Below, one piece after another: positions 1 through 10,940 of a stretch of DNA of 64,000 nt. A program made the position numbers and the translations under genes. The notes below the pieces were generated by a model, which saw only the letters and a program-made list of their open reading frames with translations, had not been told where the DNA came from and did no database searches. The DNA lies in assembly GCA_026874595.1 (NCBI GenBank), contig CM049315.1:9837664-9901663 (forward strand), given 5' to 3'. This stretch comes from Sipunculus nudus (lineage: Eukaryota > Annelida > Sipuncula > Golfingiida > Sipunculidae). The first letter of the stretch is position 1. Each line of letters opens with the position of its first letter.

Positions 1-560
1 GCAGGGGTAATTACAAAACATTCATCCCTGCTGCCTTTGTAGCTAGCTGGGCTAGCAAGATGGTCAGCATCCAGCTTCTAAACAGGAAGTTCATTGTGGC
101 ATTATCAGCCCAAGTATAGGGCAACTAACAAAGGATAGGAACAGGGCTGCCTACATGCCCTATATAGACAGTTGTCTAGCATGTACATAGAACAGGGTTG
201 GGGCCAGGTACTTGTACCTAGGTACACAATTCACAGTTATGTGAATTACAGGTTATGATACTGGAAAGGGACTTCAGGTTGGGTCAAATATGTGTACTGA
301 ACTGTCACCCCTGTAAGAGCTGTTACTTTAACCAGACAGGGGTAATTACTGAGCTTTCATCCCTGCAGCCTTTAAAGTTGAGTGAGCCAGGGCTAGTAGC
401 ATGCTGGCCTAGCTACCTCCAGCATCTACACAGGAAGTTCATTGTGGCATTATCAGATATTATAAAGGGTATAGAGCAAATGATATGGGTAAGTTGCTTA
501 CATGCCCCATGTAGATACCTGTTGTCTTGTATACAAAGAACATTAGTGAAGGATAACTAA
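1..560. repeat. Two-unit tandem duplication, ~335 bp period
   Basis: The segment opening with 'caggggtaattac' near position 2 recurs near 337. Both units share 'aggaagttcattgtggcattatcag' in pieces, 'catccctgc.gcct' and a 'catgccc.atatag' end. The units have diverged substantially. No coding sense is visible in either strand beyond short chance frames. Confidence 0.6.
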
Positions 561-1287
561 AGAAGCGAAGAAAAAAAATATTATATAACTGAACTCTAAA
601 CATTTGCACAAAAAAAAACCCAGAACATTCCATTCAACAGAAAAAAAAACAATTCCTGGCCAAGCATCAATTGCAGGTGCTCTTTTTTCTCAAAACATTC
701 CTCGGTGTGACTTTCGGCAATGAACTGAACATGTTTATTGATACTTATTATGTATGGATTATCATCATGAAGGTAGTCTGTAAAATTTATTGCAAGATTT
801 TCCCTTTCAGGTAAGCTATTAAGTCTCTTTACCTTAAGAGTGTGTAGGGCTTCCAGATATTTTGACTTAAAAACATTATTCTGAAACTCAAAACTTGATT
901 TAAACATAGACATCATATTTGAGTATGAATGAAAGTTTTATATTTCTTTACTAATAACTTTGTAAACTTTATCAGCTACATTCATTTATCACATTCAATA
1001 AAGGCAAACCATTACATTTGCCAGGCCTGTATTTTTTCCTGATGACATGGAAAAATGATTATTTTAAACCTGTTTAATGATTTTATTCTGCTATTTTATT
1101 AAAATGTATTATCGCATATCTATATGAAATTTATGCAATTATCATTAGTTTAAATGTACCTGTATCTGTACCTAGGTACTTTCCAAAGTACCTGTACCTG
1201 TATCTAGGTACTCGACGAAAGTGTTGTACCTGTACCTGACCATTTTGCAAGTACCTGTATGGTTGCATGTACCTGGCCCCAACTCTG
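193..1287. mobile_element. Possible hAT-like non-autonomous element (weak)
   Basis: The left edge reads CAGGGTTGGGGCCAGGTAC, and the right edge is its near-perfect reverse complement (GTACCTGGCCCCAACTCTG). CAGRG ends are typical of hAT transposons. The flanking 8-mers (acatagaa, acatgaag) agree only partly, so target duplication is not demonstrated. The interval also contains the second unit of the 335-bp duplication, which weakens the case. No transposase frame is present. Confidence 0.3.
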
Positions 1288-1331
1288 ACATGAAGGCAGA
1301 TTTTACAGGCCAAGGTGTGCTTGCATCAGAT

Positions 1332-2890
1332 CAGGGTTGGGTTTTAGGCTGCTGTTTTCGGCAGGGCAGAGCCTAAAACTTGCCTTTAACTGCCTAAAAT
1401 AGGTTATAACCTGCCTAAAACTGCCTTTAACTGCCTAAAACCTTACTTACCCTCACCTATGACTTGCAGTTTAACTATGTTTTATTGTTACACAGCTAAA
1501 TACAGAAATATGCTTAACAAATTAAGAGTGAGGAATACTTTATTCAAGCTAAACAAATCAACCATGATACAAAAAAGCAACAAATGAATACATCATTACT
1601 TCAGGTTTTCCCAATGACAGTTTAAGCTTGAATCCAAAAATCCTGTTCTGAGGTCTCTTACCACCATTACTGCCAATTTATAAATGAATGCTAATACTGT
1701 TAGCTTATAACCTGATTCTTTGATTGGCTTTTTGATTACAAGGGATTACATTTTGTGATATATGCGAAAGAAGTTTTTCCCCAATTCAAAAAGTTGTTCC
1801 ATTTACACTGCTGAATAATAGTCCTTTATACTGTAGTCTCACTAACATAGCATGTATGTTTTGTATGCCTGTAGCTTCAAATGGCAAAAAGCAAAAGATT
1901 GATTTTATAAATAATAAGAGATCTTTTATTTTAGCCATAAACTAAAATATGATAATATCTTTTACATTATCTGATAATGAACAAGATTTCCACTGGTTGT
2001 TTATTCCCTTAGCTAGGTCATCCACTGGCAAAATTTTCAATTTTGTGCACATACTTATTGTCTATATAATGATAGAAATGCTCTGTTAACTGTTTGATTA
2101 GATTGTGAAAATGAACCCTCATGAAACACTATAATTAGTATAAAACTGAAAAATTCTAAAATATATTCCAGTGAGTATGTTGCAAACCACAGAATATTCA
2201 TAATCACTTTCGAGTCATGTTCAACCTAAAGGCCTGAGAAACCCACATGTCATGGTCAGGGACCCTGACTACATCGCTCAATAAAAAGTTTGACTCAAGA
2301 ACAATTTTCAGGGCAAGGGCTTTGATTGCATCATCCTAGTTATGTATATCAGATCCATGAACATCTGCAAGTACACAGTAGTAGGACTTATGACCATTAT
2401 GTTTTATTACCCCATCACCCTGATAAATAGTAATTAACTGGTCTAATCAAGCACCCCCCCCCTTCTGATACCCTGCCTTACAGGAAGTTACAGGAGGCAT
2501 ACTGGAGGCTCTATTACATCATTCTAGGTAGCAGGGCTACTGATAATAACTTTACATTGGCCAATGAAACTATGTGCCACATAAACATGTTCTCATATGC
2601 TCAAGATACCTATACAGGCTCTTTGAAGACTGCATATAATGCCAGCCAACAGGAAATCATGCATTACTTGTAACACCTGAAACCTTCCAGAAGCCCAGCA
2701 AAGCCTTGTGGCTGCATCATCCCAGCCAGTTTGGTAGTTTTATAGATCTTTAAGTCAAAAATTTAAACAAATATAGGTTTTAGGCACTTTTGGTGCCTAA
2801 AACCTGCCCAAAACCTGTTTTAGGCGGGGCAGTTTTAACCAGGTTAAAACCTGTGGTTAAAACCTTCCTGCCTAAAACTTGCCAACCCTG
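1332..2890. mobile_element. Non-autonomous hAT-type DNA transposon
   Basis: The element begins CAGGGTTGG and ends CCAACCCTG, and is flanked on both sides by the same 8 bp, catcagat (1,324-1,331 and 2,891-2,898). An 8-bp duplication with CAGGG-type inverted ends is the classical hAT signature. Subterminal 'gcctaaaac' and 'ttttaggc' motifs are repeated many times near both ends, as expected for transposase-binding repeats. There is no transposase reading frame in its 1,559 bp, so it would depend on an autonomous relative elsewhere. Confidence 0.75.
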
Positions 2891-2934
2891 CATCAGATCA
2901 TACCAAAAACAAGCAAATTTGTGGAATTTATGTC

Positions 2935-3690
2935 CACCAATTTGGCCTCTTGTTGTTTTTCATGCTTGATAATGGATGGACAGACAGAGTGACAGACAGA
3001 CAGACAAAAGCCAGACGATCCAAAACCAAGCCCAACCGAGGTAAACATGAGAGCAATAACTGACCCAAATTTGAATAAAATGGGATAATATTTAGAAAAG
3101 TTATTCCACAGAAATGAAAACCTGATGGTCTGACAGGCAGTGTGACAGACAGACAGACTGACAGAGGCCAGACACTTCAAAACATATTCCAACCAAGGTA
3201 AGCATGAGAGCAATCACTGACCAAAATTTGAATGAAATCGGCTAATATTTAGGAAAGTTTTTTTATGGAAACAAAAAACCTGACAGACAAAGTGACAGAC
3301 AGACAGAAGCCAGACACTCCAAAACCTATCCCAACCAAGGTAAGCATGAGAGTAATCACCAACCCAAACTTGAATGAAATTGGATAATATTTAGGAAAGT
3401 TATTGCATGGAAATGAAAATCTGACAGACGAACAGACAAAGTGACAGACAGACAGACAGAAACTAGACACTTCAAAACCTATCCCAACCAAGGTATGCAT
3501 GAGAGCAATCACTGACCCAAATTTGAAAGAAATGGGATAATATTTAGGAAAGTTATTGCACGGAAACAAAAATCTGATAGACAGACAGACAAAGTGACAG
3601 ACAGACAGAGAGAAGCCAGACACTCCAAAACCAATCCCAACCGAGGTATGCATGAGAGTAATCACTTACCCAAATGTGAATGAAATCAAT
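2935..3690. repeat. ~150-bp tandem array (about five units)
   Basis: Each unit carries a 'cagacagacagac' tract, then 'ccagacactccaaaacc.atcccaacc.agg', then 'catgagag.aatcac', 'aatttgaatgaaat' and 'ggataatatttaggaaagtt'. The landmark 'acc.aggta' falls near 3,035, 3,192, 3,334, 3,487 and 3,640, so the period is about 142-157 bp. Minus-strand frames through the array are by-products of the repeat. Confidence 0.7.
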
Positions 3691-4275
3691 GAAAATCATG
3701 TAAGGCCAATGCCAATAAAGACTTGTTACAGGCAATTTTCTAGGAGATTCGTCTGAAACACCCATTTTAGTTCATTGATTGTGTTTCTGTAACTCACTGT
3801 GCATATGCTTCTTCAACACGTTCTGGCTTTACCTTTGTTTAAAACTGTATCCATGAAATTGAAAGTAAAACACTAATATTGCTGTATTATAGTCTTCAAC
3901 ATCAACCACGATAGTTGAGGTGCGTGTGATTCATGCAATCTTCTTGTTTTGATTTATCCCCTCAATCTCCTGAAACTCCTCTTTTAAGCTTGTCCAGTAC
4001 CAAGACTGAGACGGCCCTGACACAGTCATGCACGCTACATAAGGGAAAGTATCTGCAGCGCGACCCCCAACCAGGGTCAGGCATAATGAAAGGAACAAGT
4101 GACCCATGGGTCATGACGCTCAGCTGACTGGGAAGAGATTCGCAAAAGGAAATTTTATCATCAGAATGGTAGTATATACCCATTCAACTGAAGCATCAAA
4201 CAGATTACCCAACAGGCCAAGATTTAGTCTGTATTTATATATCTCAAAAATAGAGAAAAATGTGTAAACTTTTAA
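3691..4275. other. Non-coding, nothing recognised
   Basis: About 585 bp between two repeats. Only short overlapping frames on both strands are present, with no motif, RNA or repeat signature that I can identify. Confidence 0.5.
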
Positions 4276-5350
4276 AACTAGAATACAGGTAACCGACAAG
4301 TGACTACATGTATCTGCCAAAATCGGATAGTGAGGCATGGATTGAGTGGCAAGGGGAAATAGAGTGAGGTATGTTGCATATTAGCATGGATGTCTGCAGC
4401 CTAAATGTGTATGTAGGTTGTGCCACCTACCACAAATCCAGAAAGCTGTCCAAGTTGTATACACCTGCAAAATTTTAGGCAGAAAAGTCAAACCACTACA
4501 TGTATATGAGCGATTTTTGCCCATGGCAGACAAACAGACAAACACTGTGCAAAAATCTTTGCAGGTAACCCCTCCAGTTTTGTGTATGATAAAGACCTAT
4601 GTGAGATCTAAACACATGCACAATTTTGGCCCAATCGGTCAAATGGTCAAATTTTAGGCAGTTATGTCGAACCACTAAAGAGAAATGAGTAATTTTAGGC
4701 CACGGCAGACTAACAGACAGACGCTGTGCAAACATTGTTACAGGTGGCGCCACCATTTTTTGTGTATGTTACAGAGCTATCAAAGGGCTACATTTGTATA
4801 AATTTTATTTCCTGATCAGTCAAACGGTTCCCGAGATATAAGCTTGGATGTCATCAGCGTGAACGTGAACGTAGGTGGCGCCACCTGTCATAAAATCAAG
4901 AAAGCTATCCTGGATGTATACACATGACGAATTTCAGGTGAATTAGTCAATTCACTGCAGAGATATGAGTGATTTTAACCCAAGGCAGATGAACAGATGG
5001 ACACTGTGCAAACATGGTTACAGGTGGCGCCACCATTTTTTGTGTATGTTATAAAGCAATCCAAGGGCTAAATTTGTATCAATTTTACTTCCTGATCTGT
5101 CAAACGGTTCCCGAGATATGAGGGTTTATGAGTGGAAACAGACCCACAAATGGACACTGGATAGAGAGGAAAGGTCAGAGGTCAATGCAAATTGGTTAGG
5201 CACCAGTTCACATGTGACCCGATAATAGGTGTAAGTTTGGGAATAATCGGCCCATTAGTCTCCGAGGAGCTCTCTGGAAACGAACGCCGCCGCGGCGGAG
5301 GAAATCGGTCAAAAACATAGTATCCGCAAAACTTCGTTTTGGCGGATACA
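4276..5350 (+). repeat. Dispersed ~1.1-kb repeat, copy A
   Basis: This copy matches 60,970-62,148 over its whole length in the same orientation. Both start at 'aactagaatac' followed by a 'cgacaag.gactac' segment and 'atc.gccaaaatc'. Both end in 'acttcgttttggcggatacaaa'. The reverse complement of the end resembles the start (TATCCGCCAAAA), suggesting short inverted termini. Inside are ~150-bp subunits centred on the 12-bp palindrome GGTGGCGCCACC. No coding potential is seen, so it is probably a non-autonomous DNA element, class unknown. Confidence 0.6.
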
Positions 5351-5354
5351 AAAA

Positions 5355-7375
5355 TACAGGTGGCTCCACCAGTCTGCAGAAACTAATAAAAACACTTAAT
5401 GGTCAATATCCATGCAAAAAATCATGGTGATCTCTGCATTTGTTGTTCAGATACTTCAGTTTTTGTATCAAATTGTCCATTATTCTGAGGGATACTTCGG
5501 AGTCCTATAGCTTGAAGGATATGGGTAACAGAGACCTAATTTCAAGTTTCCACAGGCACCTTTCATGGGCCTCCTTGCATGACAAGAATGAAGATTCTAG
5601 GTCCAGTTGTTGCGATTTGTACCCTGTTGACAGATAACCACATCTTTAAAGGTCTCAAAAAAAAGAAAAAAATTCGTAAAAATCTGAAAAAAATAGAGGT
5701 GGCACACCCAGTCTGCAGAAATTGATGGAACAGCTCATGATCAATATGTATGCCGAAAATCATGACCATCAGTGTTGTAGTTATTGAAATACTGCAGTTT
5801 TTGTATCAAATTTTCCATTATTCTGGGGGGGTATTTTGGACCCATACAGCTTAAAGAATATGGGTAACAGAGACCTAATTTCAAGTTTCCATGCAGACTT
5901 TTCATGGGTCTCCCTGTGTGTCAAGAATGAAGATTCTTGGTCCAGTTTTTATGATTTGTGCCCTGTTAACAGATGTTCATATCTTTAAAGGTCTCAAAAA
6001 TACAGAAAAATTTCGTAAAAAAAACCGAACAAATACAGGTGGTGCCACCAGTCTGCAGAAACTTATGAAACACTCCATGATCAATATCCATGCAAACAAT
6101 TATGGTTATCTCTGCATTAGTTGTTCAGATACTTTAGCTTTTGTATCAAATTTTCCATTATTCTGAGCTGTACTTTGGAGTGCCATAGCTCAAAGGATAT
6201 GGGTAACAGAGACCAAATTTCAGGTTTACATGGAGACTTATCATGGGTCTCCCTGTGTGTCAAGAACGAAGATTCTAGGTCCAGTCGTTACGATTTGTAC
6301 CCTGTTGACAGATAACTACATACTTAAAGGTCTCAAAAATGGAGAAAACAATTCGTGAACATTGAAAAATACAGGTGGCGCCACCAGTCTGCACAAACTG
6401 ATGAAACATCTCATGATCAATATGTATGTCGAAAATCATGACCATCAGTGATGTAGTTAATGAGATATTGAAGTTTTTGTATGAAATTTTTGACTATTCT
6501 GGGGGGTAATTTTGGGCCCCATAGCTCGAAGGATATGGGTAACAGAGACCTAATTTCTGGTTTCCATGGAGACTTTTCATAGGTCTCTCAGTGTGTCGAA
6601 AATGAAGATTCTAGGTCCAGTTGTTACGATTTGTGCCACGCTAACAGATGACAGCATCCTCAAAGGTCTCAAAAATAGAGGAAAAAAATCGTAAAAAATC
6701 AAACAGTACAGGTGGCGCCACCAGTCTGCAGGAACTGATCGAACATCTCATGATCAATATGTATGCCAAAAATAAAGACCATCAGTGATGTAGTTATTCA
6801 GATATTGAAGTTTTTGTATGAAATTTTTTACTATTCTGGGGGGTACTTTGGGGCCCCATAGCTCAAAGGATATGGGTAACAGAGACCTAATTTCTGGTTT
6901 CCAAGGAGATTTTTCATGGACCTCTCAACGTGTCAAGAATTAAGATTCTAAGTCCAGTCTTTATGATTTGTGCCTTGTTAACAGATGTTCACATTTTTAA
7001 AGGTCTCAAAAATAGAGAAAAAAATTCGTAAAAAATCGAAAAATACAGGTGGCACCACCAGTCTGCAGGAAATGATGTAACATCTCATGATCAATATGTA
7101 TGCCAAAAATCATGACCATCAGTCAAGTAGTTAATGAGATATTGAAGTTTTTGTATGAAATTTTTGACTTTTCTGGGGGGGTACTTTGGGGCCACATAGC
7201 TCGAAGGATATGGGTAACAGAGACCTAATTTCTGGTTTCCAAGGAGATTTTTTATGGACCTCTCAGAATCCCAAGTTACAAGGTTCTAGGTCCAGCGGTT
7301 ACGATTTGTGCCTGGTTAACGGACGGACAGACGGACGGACGACGGACAAAGAGTGATCGCTATAGCTCAGATGAC
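5355..7375 (+). repeat. Six-unit tandem array, ~337-bp period
   Basis: The unit border 'acaggtggc.ccaccagtctgcag' appears near 5,355, 5,695, 6,037, 6,372, 6,709 and 7,046. Each unit then runs through 'gatcaatat.tatg', 'tttttgtat.aaattt', 'ggatatgggtaacagagacc' and 'aagattctaggtccag...acgatttgt'. The array ends in GGACGGACAGACGGACGGACGACGGAC and then 'gcgat/atcgctatagctcagatgac'. It starts directly at the end of the 1.1-kb repeat, with which it shares the border palindrome. Confidence 0.75.
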
Positions 7376-8210
7376 TTTCAGTCAGCTGAGCTAAAAACCC
7401 AAAAATTCTTAACCGTAAAGACTGGGTAATTTACTGCGATGGAAATACCAAATGGTATATGATATTTTGGTGGCTAAATAACATCCTCATATAACGCAGT
7501 ATTTATGACAATTAACTAGAATACTAGAAATGTCTAGCGTCTTATATTGTCACTTACAGTGCTAACTCTCCATACAGGGGTTCTCCATTTATGTATGCAA
7601 TGATGGAGGATCCAAGGGAATTTCCAAGTACACACTCAAATAGTGTGTTTTATGAAATTTATTGAAGCCACATTTGCCCTTTTTTGTGTATCATGTGCAT
7701 GAGATAAGACTTTTTTTTCGGTCATTCTGCTCCTAGTTTAGGCGGGCACCTACAGATACATTACTGGTCCACTTGTCAACGACATTGTAAGGATGTAACT
7801 TGTGTAAGGAATGTCAACTCATGACCATGACAACTTTTAAGCCAACAAGTCCATAATTTGTTCTTTCAAAATAAATTGTAATGAATAGTCCCTTGGGAAT
7901 CTGGCATCCGATCAATCAGAACCACCGTCACTCATTGTTCACGGATGACATCAACAATCCTGGACCAGTGAAAGCCCCCACTGTTGGTGGCCAGCTTATT
8001 CTTTCAAAAAGCCAATCTTGGCGTCCGCCTTTTGCGTAAGAAAGCAAGTCTCCGCAAAATCACATGTGGGGCCTGGCTCCTGTGTGCAAGCCAAAAAATA
8101 AGGGTTGTCCCCACCACCACACACATCTGAGGTGAGGTCACTTGTATATAACCCTTTTACCAATTTGCAAACCAAAATTCTTGACCGGCTCTCCGCTGGG
8201 TTTTTTGCAG
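7376..8210. other. Non-coding, nothing recognised
   Basis: Mixed sequence with no long frame. The only possible signal is a pyrimidine tract and AG at 8,201-8,210, listed with the next entry. Confidence 0.4.
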
Positions 8211-8284
8211 ATCCATAACTGTGATTGACAGAGAGGAGCAGAGCGGGTCGGAATCACACATCTTGGGACGAGACCAGCTGCTGG
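8211..8284 (+). CDS. Candidate internal coding exon (unidentified protein)
   Basis: A T-run plus CAG acceptor (gggttttttgcag) precedes this 74-bp stretch, and a CTGG|GTAAGC donor follows it. Reading from the second base gives 24 codons with no stop, rich in charged and polar residues (it contains DREEQ and HILGRDQLL), which looks more like a soluble protein than chance AT-rich sequence. The phase is 1-72-1. I cannot name the family, and no partner exon is recognised nearby, so it could be a lone chance exon or a remnant. Confidence 0.3.
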
Positions 8285-8634
8285 GTAAGCCCCAAGCCCC
8301 CAAAACAGATTTTTAAGAATGGCCCAATACTATCACTCTTATTTTTTTCTCATACCCCATTAAATATATCACCCTCAGAGCAAATATAGAATACCTCAGG
8401 CACCCTGGTTATCAGAATGTCAGAATGAAGAGGGCAATACATTTGATGGAGATAGAGAGGAAAAATGGGGTATAGTCTTTTTGGGGTTCATTTTAAATAA
8501 TAGAAGAGTTGTGATGTGACTTGTAACGTCTAAGTATCTGACGAGGTATGTCTTGTACCTATCTGACATCCGGTACTGTTTGATCAGGAAGAGACAGAGA
8601 TATATGTGATTAGTATACATGACATTCAATGAAC

Positions 8635-8708
8635 ATATCCATGAGCAAGACTCGAACCAGCGACTGTCTGCAGAGAAGTCCTGAGCTCTACCACTGAGCT
8701 ATGAAGCC
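8635..8708 (-). repeat. tRNA-like head of a SINE or tRNA pseudogene
   Basis: On the minus strand the sequence shows a pol III A box (TAGCTCAGTGG, from 8,691-8,701) with a pairing D arm. A B box (GGTTCGAGTCT, from 8,648-8,658) lies at normal spacing. The acceptor stem does not pair and the T stem has a mismatch, so it is not a functional tRNA. The SINE body would extend to lower coordinates, but its end is not clear. Confidence 0.5.
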
Positions 8709-8837
8709 TTGTTGAAAGTTGTTGGAAAATTTGGGTATTTAAGTTTGGACAAAAGATGTTTATGGGTGAATAAGCATGATCACGTGAGTTGGTCTCGTTG
8801 TCAAAGTGTTGGGGGAAACCCCAGTTGTGATGAGGAA

Positions 8838-8965
8838 TAATGGGGGGGGGGGGGGGGGGGGGGACCCCCAAACCCCCCCCCCCTTGTAATAGATAGAATG
8901 AAAATAATTAATGATAAATAATGAGGAATAACTGGGGGAGACCCCCAAAACCCCCCCTTGTGGGA
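8838..8965. repeat. Duplicated G-run/C-run segment
   Basis: 'gatgaggaataatgggg' leads into about 20 consecutive G, then 'accccc' and a run of C. A shorter version of the same layout ('gaggaataactgggggagacccccaaaacccccc') follows about 90 bp later. The G and C runs can pair as a hairpin, and the G-run alone could form a quadruplex. The run length is likely variable or a sequencing weak point. Confidence 0.6.
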
Positions 8966-9798
8966 GGAATAGATGAATGATAGATCAATGAATCATTAGG
9001 AAAAGATAGTAGAGACTGGCACAGGAACAAGGTGAAGTGTAGCAAGATAGTGAATGGATGAGATTGTGTGAGAAGTAGCCCATAAGAATGAACTCCTCAA
9101 TTGCTTTTTTTTCTGTGACTGACGCAATGTAGAGTCTATAGATTGCACCTGCAGTTAACTGTGATTATAACACTCCATACACAGCAGTGAGATTTAACAT
9201 ATATCCATTGATTAATGTTCAGTACATCTATGTGTATTGTATATTTGACCACTAGAAAACATTACTGTTCTGTTCTCAACCCTATTTTGCACCAAGGAAG
9301 TTAAAATATGAACATAATAATGATAACAGTACACAGGCATAAAGCCTTATACAGGACTGCCACCAAATGCAAGATGTCTACCGGGGCTGTTAATGCTTCA
9401 ATTCTTTCTGGACAAATAATATCAGTTGTTGATGTTACAGTTGCTTCATGCTTTCCAGAATGGTTATTTTTTATTACAGGCCTTTTGACATCAACATTAT
9501 GTGAAAATATGTTTATAAAAACCATAGGAAATAATTTTATTCAATTTCCTTTCTAAGAGTAATAGATTGTATCGTGCTATAACCCCAGTTGGGCCCTTTG
9601 GTGGGCTGGCGACGCAACAGAAACCTGTTGCGTCGCCTTGGGTGGCTACGTGAGAAGGTGATTCCTGATGACCTAATGGGGAAAGTAGGGGAAGCCTATG
9701 GCAACATGGCGGCGTTGGTTTAGGAATGACGGAGGGGGAGGAATACAGGATACAAATGATAGAAAACTTAGAAGGAATGGACAAATAGACAGTTATTA
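8966..9798. other. Non-coding, nothing recognised
   Basis: Short frames on both strands overlap one another. No repeat partner inside the window and no recognisable motif were found. Confidence 0.4.
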
Positions 9799-10390
9799 TA
9801 GTCCATTCCACACCCCCTGTCCACCTGATTTTTCGCAATTATTTCTACACAAGTCATACTTGCCAAACAAAATTTGCACCAATGGCATAAAGCTCTAGGC
9901 AAAAGCGTAATTTTTGGTACCTTTGCTACTCACGATATAAATATTATTTACTTTACGGCCTGGTTGACATATTTCATATATATCCATGGTTCATGGTGTC
10001 CCTGATAAGTGGCCATTGTCTATCCTCCTTGGATATGGATATAAAGTAATGTGACGTAACAGTGAAGCACGTGCACGCAGAGAATACAATTCTTGCTGTA
10101 AACAGGGGTCGGCAGCTCTTGATTATTCGTCCCGTGAATGTTGGTGCCTTGTTAGTAAGTCACGTCTATTATGACATCATCACTATATCTTGAAATGCCC
10201 ATTTCACAGTTACTCATAAAATGGTTTTAAATTGTTTACAGGAAAAAGATACAAGGTAGGCTATTAATTCCATAATAGTTAATCACGCTTTTTCCTCTTT
10301 CTGCCCTATGATAAAAAATTGTTGGCATTCGATGATTCGCAAAAAAATAATTGCGAAAAAACAGGTGGACAGGGGCACTGGAACGGACTA
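9799..10390. mobile_element. Mariner-type MITE with TA target duplication
   Basis: The left end TAGTCCATTCC...CTGTCCACCTG and the right end, read in reverse complement (TAGTCCGTTCC...CTGTCCACCTG), match over about 45 bp into 'TTTTTCGCAATTATTT'. TA dinucleotides flank both ends (9,797-9,798 and 10,391-10,392), as for Tc1/mariner insertions. At 592 bp with no transposase, it is a MITE. The same ends occur again at 29,081-29,110 and 29,609-29,638. Confidence 0.75.
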
Positions 10391-10665
10391 TAGTGAGGAT
10401 GAGTGTTACTAAGTACATACATCTCTTGCAATAGACAGAGTGGGCCAGTTAAGTTGGCCGGTTTAGGTGGCTTAGGTATTCTATATTCGTACCTCGCCCT
10501 CTTTAATTTGTTGAGCTAACCCAAGCCGAGAGAGAATTCCGAAGATTTCGGCTATTTGTCCGAGTCATTTCACATTTACAAGTACGAGATTCATTCAAAC
10601 CTGCACTGTTACTGTTAACTGAGATGGTAAATCGAGATAACTGAAAGACCAGGCGACCAACTTAC

Positions 10666-10940
10666 CTTCGTTTACGTCGATTACACTGTTACTAAAACAA
10701 GTCTGAGGCTGCGACGGCTATGCGGCTGAATGTATATATCAAAATCTCTGGCAACAATCTCTGTTACAACACAACACGACCAAACATGACACACTCACAT
10801 GGCGTTTCTAGGCGAAGACAAATTTAATGTGAATGTTTATTGGTGATCACGATTTCTATCTAACCAATCAGCGGCACCATTACAAGACATGGGAAAACGC
10901 CAAAATATTAAGACGTTGAGCAAACAGAACCACCGGTACA
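10666..10940 (-). promoter_or_regulatory. Possible promoter and untranslated first exon
   Basis: On the minus strand a perfect consensus donor (CGAAG|GTAAGT, exon end at 10,666) closes a relatively GC-richer stretch. Upstream on that strand lies an inverted CCAAT box (CCAAT on the plus strand at 10,864-10,868). The stretch holds only very short ATG frames, so it would be a 5' untranslated exon of a minus-strand transcript running to lower coordinates. No matching coding exon was found there. Confidence 0.2.

Noticed and set aside
2893-3765. Minus-strand frames with repeated hydrophobic 'VGIGF..S.F.LSVCH' segments, resembling a membrane protein
   Set aside because: They follow the ~150-bp DNA repeat exactly and include its AGAC tract, so the apparent repeats are a by-product of the array.
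8635-8708. A functional tRNA gene
   Set aside because: A and B boxes are present, but the acceptor stem does not pair and the T stem is mismatched.
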